Assembly: GCF_026016325.1 (NCBI RefSeq)
Contig: NZ_CP087203.1
Coordinates: 4,092,001-4,156,000, forward strand
Length of the DNA: 64,000 bases
Reading direction: 5' to 3'
Origin: Pseudomonas sp. B21-056
GTDB taxonomy: Bacteria > Pseudomonadota > Gammaproteobacteria > Pseudomonadales > Pseudomonadaceae
The position numbers were made by a program, and so were the translations under genes. The notes under the pieces were generated by a model that was not told the origin of the DNA, did no database searches, and worked only from the letters and a program-made list of their open reading frames with translations. This document shows positions 46,455 to 55,069 of the stretch, piece by piece (the stretch's first letter is position 1; every line of letters starts with the position of its first letter).

Positions 46455-46918
46455 ACACCCTCCTTTACAGCGGTCGGAGCCGGCTCGATACGTTGCTGCC
46501 ACTGCTTCAGGCTCTCAATCACCCGACTGGCTTGCGCGCCGTTGAGCCATTGCAGGGCCGCGACGCCTGTCATGTTCAGCACGAACTTCGCCAGCGCCTC
46601 TTCGGAAGAGTCACGCACCGCGCCGAGGCCGTGCAATGCCAGCCACAGGGACCGCATCTTCTTCGACTGCCCGTCAGCCGCCATGGGGCGCTGTTTGGTC
46701 TTGCTTGGACGAACCGTGAAGCCGCGCCGTTTGAGCTGTTCCAAAACCCGCAGCAGGTTTGGAACGCTCAAGTCAGCGGTAGACGTCGCGCCGTCCAACC
46801 CCTTCATGCTGGCCAACATCAGGCGGTAGGTGTCGTCATCCATACGCAGCTCGCGCCGGGCGACGTGGATCAGCTTGATTAAAGGCAGGCGGTTCGGGTT
46901 GGCGGGCGCTTTTTTCAT
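46451..46918 (-). CDS. gemA: GemA / gp16 family regulatory protein (DUF1018)
   Basis: 155 residues. KLIHVARRELRMDDDTYRLM, then LLRVLEQLKRRGF, is the DUF1018 signature. GemA in Mu modulates host gene expression and DNA supercoiling. ATG at 46918 overlaps the upstream small gene stop (ATGA) and its stop overlaps mor. Confidence 0.88.
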   Translation of the reverse strand: MKKAPANPNRLPLIKLIHVARRELRMDDDTYRLMLASMKGLDGATSTADLSVPNLLRVLEQLKRRGFTVRPSKTKQRPMAADGQSKKMRSLWLALHGLGAVRDSSEEALAKFVLNMTGVAALQWLNGAQASRVIESLKQWQQRIEPAPTAVKEGV

Positions 46919-47094
46919 TGGGCACCTCCAGAACGCGAGCCGCCGCGTCGCTCGTTCCGGGCCGCGTGTATCTGCTGGCGGATCTTGCTGCACTTCACGT
47001 GACTGCCAACGGCACGGGGCCGGTCGCACTGATCGCAAATAGCCCGAAACTCCAACACCCCGGACGCGAGTTTGCCTGTGCTTGTAGATGTCAT
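46915..47094 (-). CDS. Small phage protein with partial zinc-knuckle
   Basis: 59 residues from the ATG at 47094 (a GTG at 47103 is also possible). Contains AICDQCDRPRAVGSHVKCSK: a CxxC pair plus a third Cys, and a basic tail. Tight overlap with gemA downstream and adjacency to the DUF2786 stop support it being real. Function unknown. Confidence 0.65.
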   Translation of the reverse strand: MTSTSTGKLASGVLEFRAICDQCDRPRAVGSHVKCSKIRQQIHAARNERRGGSRSGGAQ

Positions 47095-47096
47095 AA

Positions 47097-47789
47097 TCAG
47101 CACCCCGCCGTCAGCAGAGCGCGGGGCTGATGCCCTACGGCCTGGTGCAACTGTGCCGACTTGCCCGCCGCGTAACCGGCGGAAACGGCGCCCTCGTCGC
47201 GGGCTTTAAGCTTGCGGCGTTTGAGTTCGGCCGGCTCCAGGTCCGGGTGATGCTTCTCCATGAAGGCCTCGATAGCCTCAGCGACGTTGTCCTCAACGCC
47301 CGCGAACTCATCCACCTTGTGATACACCGCATCGATCCACCCGTTGGCGAAATGATCGCCCCTGGCAACTTTGGTGGATCGTTTGCAGCGCTTCTGCTTC
47401 GGCAGAGAGAGGAATTCCCGGCGGGCCTTCTGTAGCTGACGCACTAGCACCTCATACGCATAGCCGGTCAGCTCAGGCGCCGCCGCGCATCCTACAAAGA
47501 TAAATCCGCCACCGTGCCAGCCGTGCGTAATGATCATGCGGGTGCCGAAGGCGTGGGCGCACACATGTGCCAAGCGCACCCGCCAAGTTGGCGGCACGCC
47601 GTCGGACCCGGCGGCGATTTTGGTTTCGCACGCCATGCTGGCCAGTACATCGCCCATTTCAAGGTTGTACAGCTCCATCAGCTTGTGGGCCTGGCGCAGT
47701 GCGATCTCGGCTTCGTTCGGGTTGCTGGTTTTGGACTTTGCCATTTCCAGGCATTTTTTGATTTTTTCGAGCGTGCGGTCGTTGTCCAC
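47097..47789 (-). CDS. DUF2786 phage protein
   Basis: 230 residues from the GTG at 47789, which lies one base after the DUF3164 stop. N-terminal TLEKIKKCLEMAKSKTSNPNEAEIALRQA is the DUF2786 domain; a middle HVCAHAFGTRMI segment follows, and a basic C-terminus. Common in Mu-like phage early regions. A longer in-frame ORF upstream overlaps DUF3164 and is not the gene. Function unknown. Confidence 0.82.
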   Translation of the reverse strand: MDNDRTLEKIKKCLEMAKSKTSNPNEAEIALRQAHKLMELYNLEMGDVLASMACETKIAAGSDGVPPTWRVRLAHVCAHAFGTRMIITHGWHGGGFIFVGCAAAPELTGYAYEVLVRQLQKARREFLSLPKQKRCKRSTKVARGDHFANGWIDAVYHKVDEFAGVEDNVAEAIEAFMEKHHPDLEPAELKRRKLKARDEGAVSAGYAAGKSAQLHQAVGHQPRALLTAGC

Positions 47790-47790
47790 G

Positions 47791-48417
47791 TCACACCCCC
47801 GCCAAATCAAGAGGGATAGCTTCGTACCGGTCGGTATCGCCGACGCGCTTGTAAAAGCGGATATAGCTGCGGCTACCCGCGACTTGGATCGCATCGCCGA
47901 TGGCCTCCATCGCCTTTTTCCAGCGCGGATCATCAATGTCATGGCGGCGTAGTGACAGGATTCGGGCGGTACGCAGTTCCCCGTTGCGGTCAGCCCGGAA
48001 CGCGTCATTGATCAACACTTTGACGCCGGGGTGGGAGTTGGCCGTCCACTCATGCGCGCATTCATCGAGCAGCGCCTTGGCAGACTGCAGGTGCTCGTTG
48101 AACTCGATCTGATCCTGATTGGCGCGCATCAGCTTGTAGCGCCCGTCGAAGCTGATCAGGGTCAGATTGCCCTTCGTGCCACGCGACACAACGCCGTATT
48201 GCTCCTTGCTGATCTGCAGCAGCGCGTCAATTTCACCGAAAACGTGCGCTTTGAAATTCACCAACATTGCACTGATGGCCATGGCCTGGTCAACGGCTTC
48301 AATCACCACCTTGTCGCGCAACAGATCCGTAGGCTTGATGGAGGCCTCGGGCACCATGCGCCCGAGGGCGTCGACGCGGTAGCCGAGTGGGACTTGCAGA
48401 ACGTCGTTATTGGTCAT
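47791..48417 (-). CDS. DUF3164 phage early protein
   Basis: 208 residues, cytosolic. DALGRMVPEASIKPTDLLRDKVV at the start and GNLTLISFDGRYKLMRANQDQIEFNE are typical of DUF3164, found in the early operon of Mu-like phages next to the transposition genes. ATG at 48417 sits inside the end of the upstream gene (11-bp overlap). Function unknown. Confidence 0.85.
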   Translation of the reverse strand: MTNNDVLQVPLGYRVDALGRMVPEASIKPTDLLRDKVVIEAVDQAMAISAMLVNFKAHVFGEIDALLQISKEQYGVVSRGTKGNLTLISFDGRYKLMRANQDQIEFNEHLQSAKALLDECAHEWTANSHPGVKVLINDAFRADRNGELRTARILSLRRHDIDDPRWKKAMEAIGDAIQVAGSRSYIRFYKRVGDTDRYEAIPLDLAGV

Positions 48418-48889
48418 TGGTCTTTTCCTCCAGAAGTTGGCGGAGCTGCTGTGCAGCGCGCCCGCAAGTTTCATCAGCGCCCAAACCACTGGACTGCACG
48501 ACCACGCGCTCTGTGCCGCCGGCTTTGTCGTAAACGGTGACGGCCCAGTCGCTGACCCGGTTGTAGCCAATCTCCAGCCATAGGAACGGCATTACCGCGT
48601 GGGCCTGGTCGAAGGCGTCCAAGAGTTCGGCCTGACGTACAACGCGTTCGCCGGTACGAATGTCCAAAGCAATCAATGCCCGGCGAAGATGCCGACCGGC
48701 ATCGTAAAAACGGCTTTCAGCTATGGCGGCGCTGGCCGCCGACAGATGCTCGGCCGGCACGGATGGGCGATGCACATGCTCGAGCACCGTTGAAACGTGC
48801 TTCATTGCGTCTGCCCAGGACATGGTTGGCAGCTCCGCCCATACCGCGTCTTGCAAGGCCTCAATTGATGCATTCAGTGACAGGCTCAT
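48407..48889 (-). CDS. Hypothetical phage early protein
   Basis: 160 residues, mostly helical, no membrane segment. LSAASAAIAESRFYDAGRHLRRALIALD is a notable helix pair. Overlaps DUF3164 by 11 bp and the next upstream gene by four. Not recognised. Confidence 0.7.
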   Translation of the reverse strand: MSLSLNASIEALQDAVWAELPTMSWADAMKHVSTVLEHVHRPSVPAEHLSAASAAIAESRFYDAGRHLRRALIALDIRTGERVVRQAELLDAFDQAHAVMPFLWLEIGYNRVSDWAVTVYDKAGGTERVVVQSSGLGADETCGRAAQQLRQLLEEKTNDQ

Positions 48890-49203
48890 TTGTCCTGCTC
48901 CTTGACCAGGGTGAACCAGACAACGCCTACGCCCCGAATCGAAGCTGTGTTGCGCGCAAGTCGCCCCTCGACGTTGCAGCGCATCCCGCGAAGTTCATGC
49001 CCAAAGCGCCGCGCCAGAAGTTCGAGGCTATCGGGGGAAACAAAAATCTTGTTATCCGCGAGTACCAACGCCTTGATCACGATCCCGGCCTCACGCATGT
49101 CGCGGGTCAGATCGTTGAAGGTGGCCAGCTTCTTCGGAAAATCTTCGGTGAGGATGCTCAGCGGCCGTGCCAGGGCTGGCGGTACCAGATGTAGGGCGGC
49201 CAT
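48886..49203 (-). CDS. Hypothetical phage early protein
   Basis: 105 residues, small mixed alpha/beta. DLTRDMREAGIVIKALVLADNKIFVSPDS suggests a compact fold. Starts one base after the ATPase B stop and overlaps the following gene by four bases, so part of the early operon. Not recognised. Confidence 0.68.
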   Translation of the reverse strand: MAALHLVPPALARPLSILTEDFPKKLATFNDLTRDMREAGIVIKALVLADNKIFVSPDSLELLARRFGHELRGMRCNVEGRLARNTASIRGVGVVWFTLVKEQDK

Positions 49204-49204
49204 T

Positions 49205-50389
49205 TCACACCCCCTTCACTACATCAGCGGTGACAATTGGTACGCCCAATTGGGCAGCCAGATTCATCGCTGCGATCATCAGATTGCCAATAGCCAGGGG
49301 GTAAAGCAGCGACACCGTTTCGTCCCGGCCGCCGCTACGCTTGGGCTGGGACAGGCGCGCAGCAATTGCCTGAATGCCGCCCTCGTCAATGACCTCGGCG
49401 AGCGCTTTGCCGGCCCGGTCGAAGCGGAACTTCAAGAACTCTTCCAGCCGGGAGGTATCAACCGGCGTCAACGTGACTCGTTCGCAACGCTGCACAACCT
49501 CACGCACATCGGCGTTGCGTTCGCTGAGTTTCACGCCCAACTCCGGCTGGCCGATCATGATGATGCTGACGAGTTTGGTGAACCCGACCTCCAACTCCAG
49601 GATGCGCTTGAGATGCTTGAGCGTCGGAATCGGCAGGCTGTGGGCCTCTTCAATCACCAGGCAGTGGCGGTAGCCGGCAGCATGGGACTCCTTCAACGCT
49701 TTATGTAACTGGGCGAAGCGCGCCTCCGGGCTGCTCTTGGGCTTAGCGAGGGGCGCTACGGCCGCCATCATCGATTCGGCTATGTGGGTGCTTTTCAAGG
49801 ATTTGCCCTTGGCGTCGTTGTCCTCGGAGGCCAACACATAGGGCTCGATGATGATCACCGGGTCGTTGTTCTCGGCAATGCGGTTCACCAGGTCACGGCG
49901 AAGCGTGCTTTTGCCCGCGCCCGATTCCCCCTCCACCGCGAGGAAGCCGCCGTGGCGCGCAGTCTGGTACATCACCTCCCGGACATAGCGAATATCCGGG
50001 CTGACCCACATGTCCTGGGCGCACTGCAATTCATCAAACGGGTCGCGAAACAAGCCAAAGGCTTTACGAGTACTTGGCTGAATGGTCTGTTTTGGCAGTA
50101 ACATAGGTTCGTCCTCCCCGGACGGCTCTTTTTTAAGGGCCGGACCTGCCGTGTTGGCGCACGGCGGGTCCACTTCTTCAAAAGCGTTGGCGATATCGGC
50201 GTCATTGGCGCCGGATTCGGTCAGGAACACGCGGATGCGCCCCTGTAGTTCTTCGCTGTCCAGGCTGCGCGGCCAATGGCCGTGGTTCAGCAACTGGGCG
50301 ACCGTGGCGCCGCTGAGGCTCAGTGATTCGGCCAAGGCCGATTGAGGGCGGCCCACCTCCTGTAGGATTTTCTTAAGCTTCAACATCAC
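49205..50389 (-). CDS. Transposition ATPase B (AAA, Mu B-like)
   Basis: 394 residues. N-terminal helix-turn-helix (GRPQSALAESLSLSGATVAQ) followed by an AAA ATPase: Walker A GESGAGKST at residues 154-162, Walker B HCLVIEEAHSLP, and an Arg-rich sensor region (RCERVTL). MuB binds target DNA and activates the transposase. Its start overlaps the transposase stop by four bases (ATGA). Confidence 0.93.
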   Translation of the reverse strand: MMLKLKKILQEVGRPQSALAESLSLSGATVAQLLNHGHWPRSLDSEELQGRIRVFLTESGANDADIANAFEEVDPPCANTAGPALKKEPSGEDEPMLLPKQTIQPSTRKAFGLFRDPFDELQCAQDMWVSPDIRYVREVMYQTARHGGFLAVEGESGAGKSTLRRDLVNRIAENNDPVIIIEPYVLASEDNDAKGKSLKSTHIAESMMAAVAPLAKPKSSPEARFAQLHKALKESHAAGYRHCLVIEEAHSLPIPTLKHLKRILELEVGFTKLVSIIMIGQPELGVKLSERNADVREVVQRCERVTLTPVDTSRLEEFLKFRFDRAGKALAEVIDEGGIQAIAARLSQPKRSGGRDETVSLLYPLAIGNLMIAAMNLAAQLGVPIVTADVVKGV

Positions 50390-52161
50390 TCACCTCCAAC
50401 CGCTGCCAGCACCAGGCTGAACGGTTTGCGCATGACCTCAACGGGCCGTTTCAGCTCAGCCTCGACGGCATCGAGCTGCTCTTCGGGAACTCCTTCCGGG
50501 TAACGCTGCAGCAGCCAACCGAACGTTTGCGCCGTCCAGAGGTTGCCCAGGCGCGGGCGCAGCAGCTTCGCGGCTTCAACATGACTGAGCGGGGCAACCT
50601 CGACGGTTGGGGCGTTGACGTTAAGGCTGGTGCCGCGCCGTGGCATGTAGGCCGGCAGCACGGTGTCGGTAACGTGTTTGTGCGGATCAATCAGGCCGCC
50701 GAACGGAACCGCCTTGGCCTTGCGGGCCGCCTCGGCGTCCGCCTGATTTGCGGTGCCGGTTGCGATTTGCTCCAACACCTTGCGCGACAGTTGGGCCGGC
50801 GTTTCGGCGTGATGCTTGTACGTTTCGCCGATGGTGGCGGAGGTCTCGGCGAAGCCGAATTCATCCACCCCAATACGCTCGATGACGTGGTAATTTTCGC
50901 GGCCGTCTTCCCCAACAAGGACGGCAATGGCCGTGTCCTTGTCGCGCCAGCAGTTGCGAGTGATCAGCAGCTTTTCGCCGACCATTACGCTTGGCACCGA
51001 GCTGACATCGAACTGAGCCCCCCGGAACGAAACCCGCAGCAGATTGCTGACCTTGCGGTATTCCGGCGTGCTGACCGCCAACTCGCGGCAAACCTCGACG
51101 CCGGGCGCTAGCCGCAATTGTTCCTGCCGGATCATCTGCCAGACGCCGTAGCGTGTGCGCCGGGTGCGGGTATGAATGGAGGTGGCGTTGAAATAACGCA
51201 TCCACTTGCCGGCCCACGCGTTGATCTGCTCCAGGCTCTCAGCGGCCTGAAACTTGAGGGCGCTTTCAAATTCGCGCTCGACGATGTTGTGCGCCTGCTC
51301 AACTTGGCCCTTTGCCCGCGCATTGCCGACCTGGTTGATGATCAGGTCAATGGACATGGCACGGCACAGGTTGCGGAAAATACCGCTGGTCATGGCCGCC
51401 CCGGGGTCAGTCATCAGCACCCACGGCACGCCGTGGAACGGATCTGATTCGCCGCGCTTTTGCATGGCGTTGATCAAAACGTTGCACAGGTTCTCGGCCG
51501 ACTCGGCGCCCAGGACATATTCCACGTACAGGGTGCCGCTGGTATGGTCGGTGATCACGTACCGCCACAGGCGCTGGCGCTCAATCTTTTTGAGATTGCC
51601 GGGCTTACCGTCGTAGAACTCGGCCTTGTTCATCGCCCGCGCCCCGTCATCGGCCAGGTAGAACTGAGTCGAGATTGACGCGTCCACCTGCCAAACGTGG
51701 TTGGGGTGCTTGCTGGCCAGCGAGACCGCCGGGGCATCGTGTAGCAGTTGTTCGGGGTGCAACTTGTAAGCCCGTAAAGCCCGGTTGATTGCGCCGCCGG
51801 TCAACGGGCGGAACAGCCCCGTTTGTTCGTCCACCCGGCCGGCCACGATCAAGTTGTTGCTGCGCAGACGTTCAACTGCCCGCTCGATGGTAGACAGCTG
51901 CTTATTGTTGGCGCGGATCGATTCGAGCAGCACGGCAGATATCATCCGCGCCTCTTCAATGGGCAGCGCGCTGCAGCCGGCATCACTACGACGTTTGCGG
52001 GGCTTCGTCACGCGGATCTCCTTCAGCTTGCGCTGCAGGGTTTGAAGGGACACACCCAGCTCGGCCGCACCCGCCTGGTAAACGGCGGTACGCTGGCCGT
52101 GTGGGGCGTTCTCGGCGCGTTGGGCGATTTGGGCCAACTGCTGGATCTGTACCGGGTTCAT
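50386..52161 (-). CDS. Mu-like DDE transposase A
   Basis: 591 residues. N-terminal HTH (GVSLQTLQRKLKEIR), rve-type core with Asp160 (HVWQVDASI), Asp252 (LMTDPGAAMT) and Glu289 (GQVEQAHNIVERE), a DDE triad with 36-residue last spacing, and a C-terminal beta-barrel/MuA-C-like domain. Responsible for replicative transposition and prophage integration. Full length, intact. Confidence 0.94.
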   Translation of the reverse strand: MNPVQIQQLAQIAQRAENAPHGQRTAVYQAGAAELGVSLQTLQRKLKEIRVTKPRKRRSDAGCSALPIEEARMISAVLLESIRANNKQLSTIERAVERLRSNNLIVAGRVDEQTGLFRPLTGGAINRALRAYKLHPEQLLHDAPAVSLASKHPNHVWQVDASISTQFYLADDGARAMNKAEFYDGKPGNLKKIERQRLWRYVITDHTSGTLYVEYVLGAESAENLCNVLINAMQKRGESDPFHGVPWVLMTDPGAAMTSGIFRNLCRAMSIDLIINQVGNARAKGQVEQAHNIVEREFESALKFQAAESLEQINAWAGKWMRYFNATSIHTRTRRTRYGVWQMIRQEQLRLAPGVEVCRELAVSTPEYRKVSNLLRVSFRGAQFDVSSVPSVMVGEKLLITRNCWRDKDTAIAVLVGEDGRENYHVIERIGVDEFGFAETSATIGETYKHHAETPAQLSRKVLEQIATGTANQADAEAARKAKAVPFGGLIDPHKHVTDTVLPAYMPRRGTSLNVNAPTVEVAPLSHVEAAKLLRPRLGNLWTAQTFGWLLQRYPEGVPEEQLDAVEAELKRPVEVMRKPFSLVLAAVGGE

Positions 52162-52164
52162 GGG

Positions 52165-53097
52165 TTAAGCCTCGGCCGCCGTCATCCACACAGGGGCGCC
52201 GCCCTCGGCGTGTTCGGGGAGGTTAAATTCGCTACGGATGGTGGCCAGCGTGATTTCCAGCTGCCGGATCAAATCGGCCTTGTAGGCCCGGTGATCAACG
52301 CCGTTTGCGGCGCCGTGTTCGGCCATTAGGGAAAAGCCTTCGCGCAGCTCTCCCAAGATCTTCGCCTCAACCTCAAACTGAACGCCGACAAGTTCAGCAC
52401 GCAGGTCCTTGATAACCTCGTCCGGCGTGGCGGATTGGATGCGTTTGCGGTGTTTCGAAAGTTCCTGTTTTGTGCTGTCCAGCTCTTTGGTCTTCTTCGC
52501 CATAACCTCGCTTTGCGCTTCATAGTCGGCGTTGGTTTCGTCCAGCCGCTGGGTCAGTTCTTCTTTTTCCTTGGCGTGTTTGGCGATGATCTCCTCGGCC
52601 AAATCGACAAACGCCTCTTTGTCGCCAGTCTTGGCGATTTCGATCAGGGCTGTTTTTTGATCTTCCGGCAGGCGCCGGTATTGGCGCAGTTCGCGGTAGC
52701 CGATGCCCATGCGGCTCATGGATTCGAGCGCCTCTTCGCCGAGCGTGCGCAAGTTGGCGATATCCTCATCCACCTGCTGGCGAGAGCGGCCAAGTAGCGA
52801 ACAAAATTCGTCCCAGGTGCCGGTAAACTGCTGACCGTCAGCACTTACTTTCCCGCTCAAGCCCCGGTAAAGCTTGGTTTCCTTGACGTAAGCAAGTTTT
52901 GAAGTGCTGACCGTCAGCGAAAATTTCGCAAAAGATTCGGCCATCTGAGCCTGGCCGAGCAGTTGATTGACCAGATCACGTTCATCGCTGTGCGAGGCCA
53001 GGATTGACGTCATCGCGTTCTGGTTCGCGGTCAAGGTTTCACCGTCCAGAACGGGCAACTCAGCGGCGTCTACGGGTTGGTTTTTGGTGCGAGCCAT
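52165..53097 (-). CDS. Phage early protein with central coiled coil
   Basis: 310 residues. Lys/Gln/Glu-rich region at about 190-245 (AKEKEELTQRLDETNADYEA and KELDSTKQELSKHRKR) forms a long coiled coil; the N-terminal half contains GTWDEFCSLLGRSRQQVDEDI, helix-turn-helix-like. Homologues precede transposase A in related Mu-like Pseudomonas phages as I recall. Role unknown, perhaps DNA binding or partition-like. Confidence 0.72.
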   Translation of the reverse strand: MARTKNQPVDAAELPVLDGETLTANQNAMTSILASHSDERDLVNQLLGQAQMAESFAKFSLTVSTSKLAYVKETKLYRGLSGKVSADGQQFTGTWDEFCSLLGRSRQQVDEDIANLRTLGEEALESMSRMGIGYRELRQYRRLPEDQKTALIEIAKTGDKEAFVDLAEEIIAKHAKEKEELTQRLDETNADYEAQSEVMAKKTKELDSTKQELSKHRKRIQSATPDEVIKDLRAELVGVQFEVEAKILGELREGFSLMAEHGAANGVDHRAYKADLIRQLEITLATIRSEFNLPEHAEGGAPVWMTAAEA

Positions 53098-53107
53098 GGG
53101 GTTCTCC

Positions 53108-53410
53108 TTAGTTCATCGAGCCAGCGGCAATGCGCTGATTGATTTCCTGCATGCGGTTGGTCAGACGGGCCATATGCTCGGCGTGGGCCTGGGCGATTTG
53201 CAGCACGCCCACTGAATGAGCGAACCGACCGTTATCGAGCTTCACCGCAAGCCCTTCCTCAATGAGGGTCTGCATGGCGCGGGTGATATTGCTCGGGCTG
53301 TCCTGCGTGAGATGGGCCAGCTCGGTGTTGCTGAGGCCAGTCACGGTGTGGCCCTTCAAAGCCTTGAGCACACGCAACACACGTGCTGCGGCTGAGACGG
53401 TGCGGCTCAT
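53108..53410 (-). CDS. Small winged-helix DNA-binding protein (IclR-type HTH)
   Basis: 100 residues. VLRVLKALKGHTVTGLSNTEL and LTQDSPSNITRAMQTLIEEGL form an IclR/MarR-like winged helix, then a helical tail. Overlaps the upstream gene stop by four bases (ATGA). Likely an early regulator; target unknown. Confidence 0.72.
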   Translation of the reverse strand: MSRTVSAAARVLRVLKALKGHTVTGLSNTELAHLTQDSPSNITRAMQTLIEEGLAVKLDNGRFAHSVGVLQIAQAHAEHMARLTNRMQEINQRIAAGSMN

Positions 53411-53886
53411 GGCTGCCCCTCCAGTTCAAGTTGTGGGTGTTGGGTTTGGCTGACGTTGCCCCGGTGCCAAGCGAGCGCTTCCATTGCGGCTTGTATTGCC
53501 GCCAAGGTTTCCTCGGTGTCGCTGTTCTTTGTGTAGAACGCCAACAACTTTCCGGCGGCGGTAGTGAGCAGCTCTTGAAGCGCCTGCATATCCTGGGCAT
53601 CGCAGTTGCGGCCGGTTGGGATATCAATGGTCAGCCGGCCGGCGCTGGCGGCGATCCACCGGGTGACGTAATCACAGCCACAAGCCCGTTCGTAAGGGCG
53701 GATCAAATTGGCCGGCATGCGGCCAGTTTGTAGCCATTTGTAAACTGACCAGTGATCAGCCACGCCCATCTCATCCGCGATTCGCTCCACGCTTTTGTTG
53801 TGGGTTTCCCGCGCAAAGTCCTTGCACAGCTCTAGCGCGTGGCGCAATGAGGTTGGCTGGAGGGTCTTCCAGCGGCGGCGGCTCAT
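53407..53886 (-). CDS. Phage early protein with HTH-like N-terminus
   Basis: 159 residues. LRHALELCKDFARETHNKSV then ERIADEMGVADHWSVYKWLQTGRMP suggests a helix-turn-helix of phage CII/Cro style. ATG at 53886; a longer in-frame start is non-conserved. First of the contiguous early genes before the gap at 53887-54241. Function unknown. Confidence 0.68.
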   Translation of the reverse strand: MSRRRWKTLQPTSLRHALELCKDFARETHNKSVERIADEMGVADHWSVYKWLQTGRMPANLIRPYERACGCDYVTRWIAASAGRLTIDIPTGRNCDAQDMQALQELLTTAAGKLLAFYTKNSDTEETLAAIQAAMEALAWHRGNVSQTQHPQLELEGQP

Positions 53887-53998
53887 TGGAAAGCCCCCGC
53901 TAGAGCGTTTTCCAAACAAACCGCGCCTTTGCACATAGGCAAAAGGATTACTCCAGGCGCAATCTTTTCGGGTACATTCCCCAACATGGACATGAGAA

Positions 53999-54238
53999 AT
54001 GACCAACCGCATCGAGAAGCTTGAAGCTCAAGTGAACGCCCTGGCGCAGGGCTGGTTACGCCTTGCCGCAGCGTTGGAAGTTGCCGGGGTTGTAGCGCCA
54101 GAGTGCATTGAGCAGGCACTGCGGCCTGTGCGCTGGCCTGGGCAGTCGATAGACGCTGAAGCGGCAAGAACGCTGGTATGGCTATGTGACCAGTTGGCTG
54201 ACGCGAGAAGCGCCCGTTTAACTTCATCAGCAAGGTAG
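53999..54238 (+). CDS. Small helical protein, opposite strand inside early region
   Basis: 79 residues, amphipathic helices (IEKLEAQVNALAQGWLRLAAAL). Sits on the plus strand in the gap between two leftward early genes and ends 4 bp from the Ner-like stop. A TTTGC/GCAAA inverted repeat lies upstream at 53928-53943. Ribosome site weak. Probably real but unproven. Confidence 0.5.
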   Translation: MTNRIEKLEAQVNALAQGWLRLAAALEVAGVVAPECIEQALRPVRWPGQSIDAEAARTLVWLCDQLADARSARLTSSAR

Positions 54239-54241
54239 CCA

Positions 54242-54454
54242 TTACGCTGCCAACGCTGCGGAAGGTTTGAGACCGAGCTTCACCGCAATGTCATGGGCCT
54301 TGCCATAGTTGGCTTTGGCTTGGCCGTTGAGGACGCGATAGACCTCATTGCGGGTGTAACCGTTTTCGATAGCCCATTGGGTGATGGTTTTGCCTACCCG
54401 GCGAAAGTTTTCTTTCACCTGGTCGGCGGTTAGGGCTTTGGCATGGGTGGCCAT
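54242..54454 (-). CDS. Ner-like/Cro-like DNA-binding protein
   Basis: 70 residues. The helix-turn-helix KTITQWAIENGYTRNEVYRVLNG resembles Ner/Nlp-type phage regulators. First leftward gene after the operator region, divergent from the repressor; expected to turn down early transcription as Ner does in Mu. AGGAG with eight-base spacing precedes the ATG. Confidence 0.82.
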   Translation of the reverse strand: MATHAKALTADQVKENFRRVGKTITQWAIENGYTRNEVYRVLNGQAKANYGKAHDIAVKLGLKPSAALAA

Positions 54455-54505
54455 GGTGGTGGCTCCTGTGATGCAAAGATAATGGCTGGATGTGCGAATG
54501 ATTAT

Positions 54506-54521
54506 GTGATCTATACATCAC
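54506..54521. promoter_or_regulatory. Operator O1 (GTGATCTATACATCAC)
   Basis: Inverted repeat with arms ATGTGAT/ATCACAT in the extended form 54504-54523, between the divergent Ner-like and repressor genes. Confidence 0.65.
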
Positions 54522-54538
54522 ATCGTCAAGGATATTTT

Positions 54539-54554
54539 GTGACTGATACATCAC
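54539..54554. promoter_or_regulatory. Operator O2 overlapping the repressor start codon
   Basis: GTGACTGATACATCAC, 13 of 16 bases matching O1, 33 bp away (about three helical turns). Its first GTG is the start codon of the repressor. Confidence 0.6.
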
Positions 54555-55060
54555 CTTTTTTGCGACTCAAAGAAGAGCGGAAACGCCTCAAGCTCACCCA
54601 AGCGGCGGCGAGCGCCGTCGCGGGGGTCAGCCGGGAAACCTGGAGTCGATACGAAGGGGGCACGGTGTCGCCGGGAATGGAAGTGCTGGTAGCTTTTGCG
54701 TCAGCCGGCGCAGACGTTCAGTACGTTCTAACGGGGTTGCACGGTTCCGCGTCGCCGACGATGAGGGAGCGGTTGTTCCTCGATCAGTTCAGGCGCAGCA
54801 CTGAGGCGCAGCAGGACGCAGCCTTACGTGTCCTCTTGAATGAAGAACGCGTTCAGGCTGAAAAATCGCAGTTGGCGGCAGATGAACAAATGCTGCTTGA
54901 TGGATACCGCGCATTAGACGCGGCCAGCAAAAAAAGAATGCTTGCCAGCATGATCTTGGGCGAGCCAGGCGACGCCGTGGGGGCACAGGCGTCAACTAAC
55001 ACCACAGTGACTGGCTCAGGTAACCGCGTAGCGGGTAGGGATTTTCATACGAAGGAATGA
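54539..55060 (+). CDS. Phage repressor (XRE family) with C-terminal VAGRD-type tag
   Basis: 173 residues from a GTG at 54539 preceded by AAGGA. N-terminal XRE helix-turn-helix (FLRLKEERKRLKLTQAAASA, then VAGVSRETWSRYEGG), a middle helical region, and a C-terminal low-complexity TNTTVTGSGNRVAGRDF. No LexA-type peptidase motif is visible, so it is not a self-cleaving CI; the tail may mediate assembly. Divergent from the leftward early operon. Confidence 0.8.
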   Translation: MTDTSPFLRLKEERKRLKLTQAAASAVAGVSRETWSRYEGGTVSPGMEVLVAFASAGADVQYVLTGLHGSASPTMRERLFLDQFRRSTEAQQDAALRVLLNEERVQAEKSQLAADEQMLLDGYRALDAASKKRMLASMILGEPGDAVGAQASTNTTVTGSGNRVAGRDFHTKE

Positions 55061-55069
55061 GGTGGGGAG

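Noticed and set aside
54457..54480. Third repressor operator (GTGATGCAAAG)
   Set aside because: Only one half matches the O1/O2 consensus.
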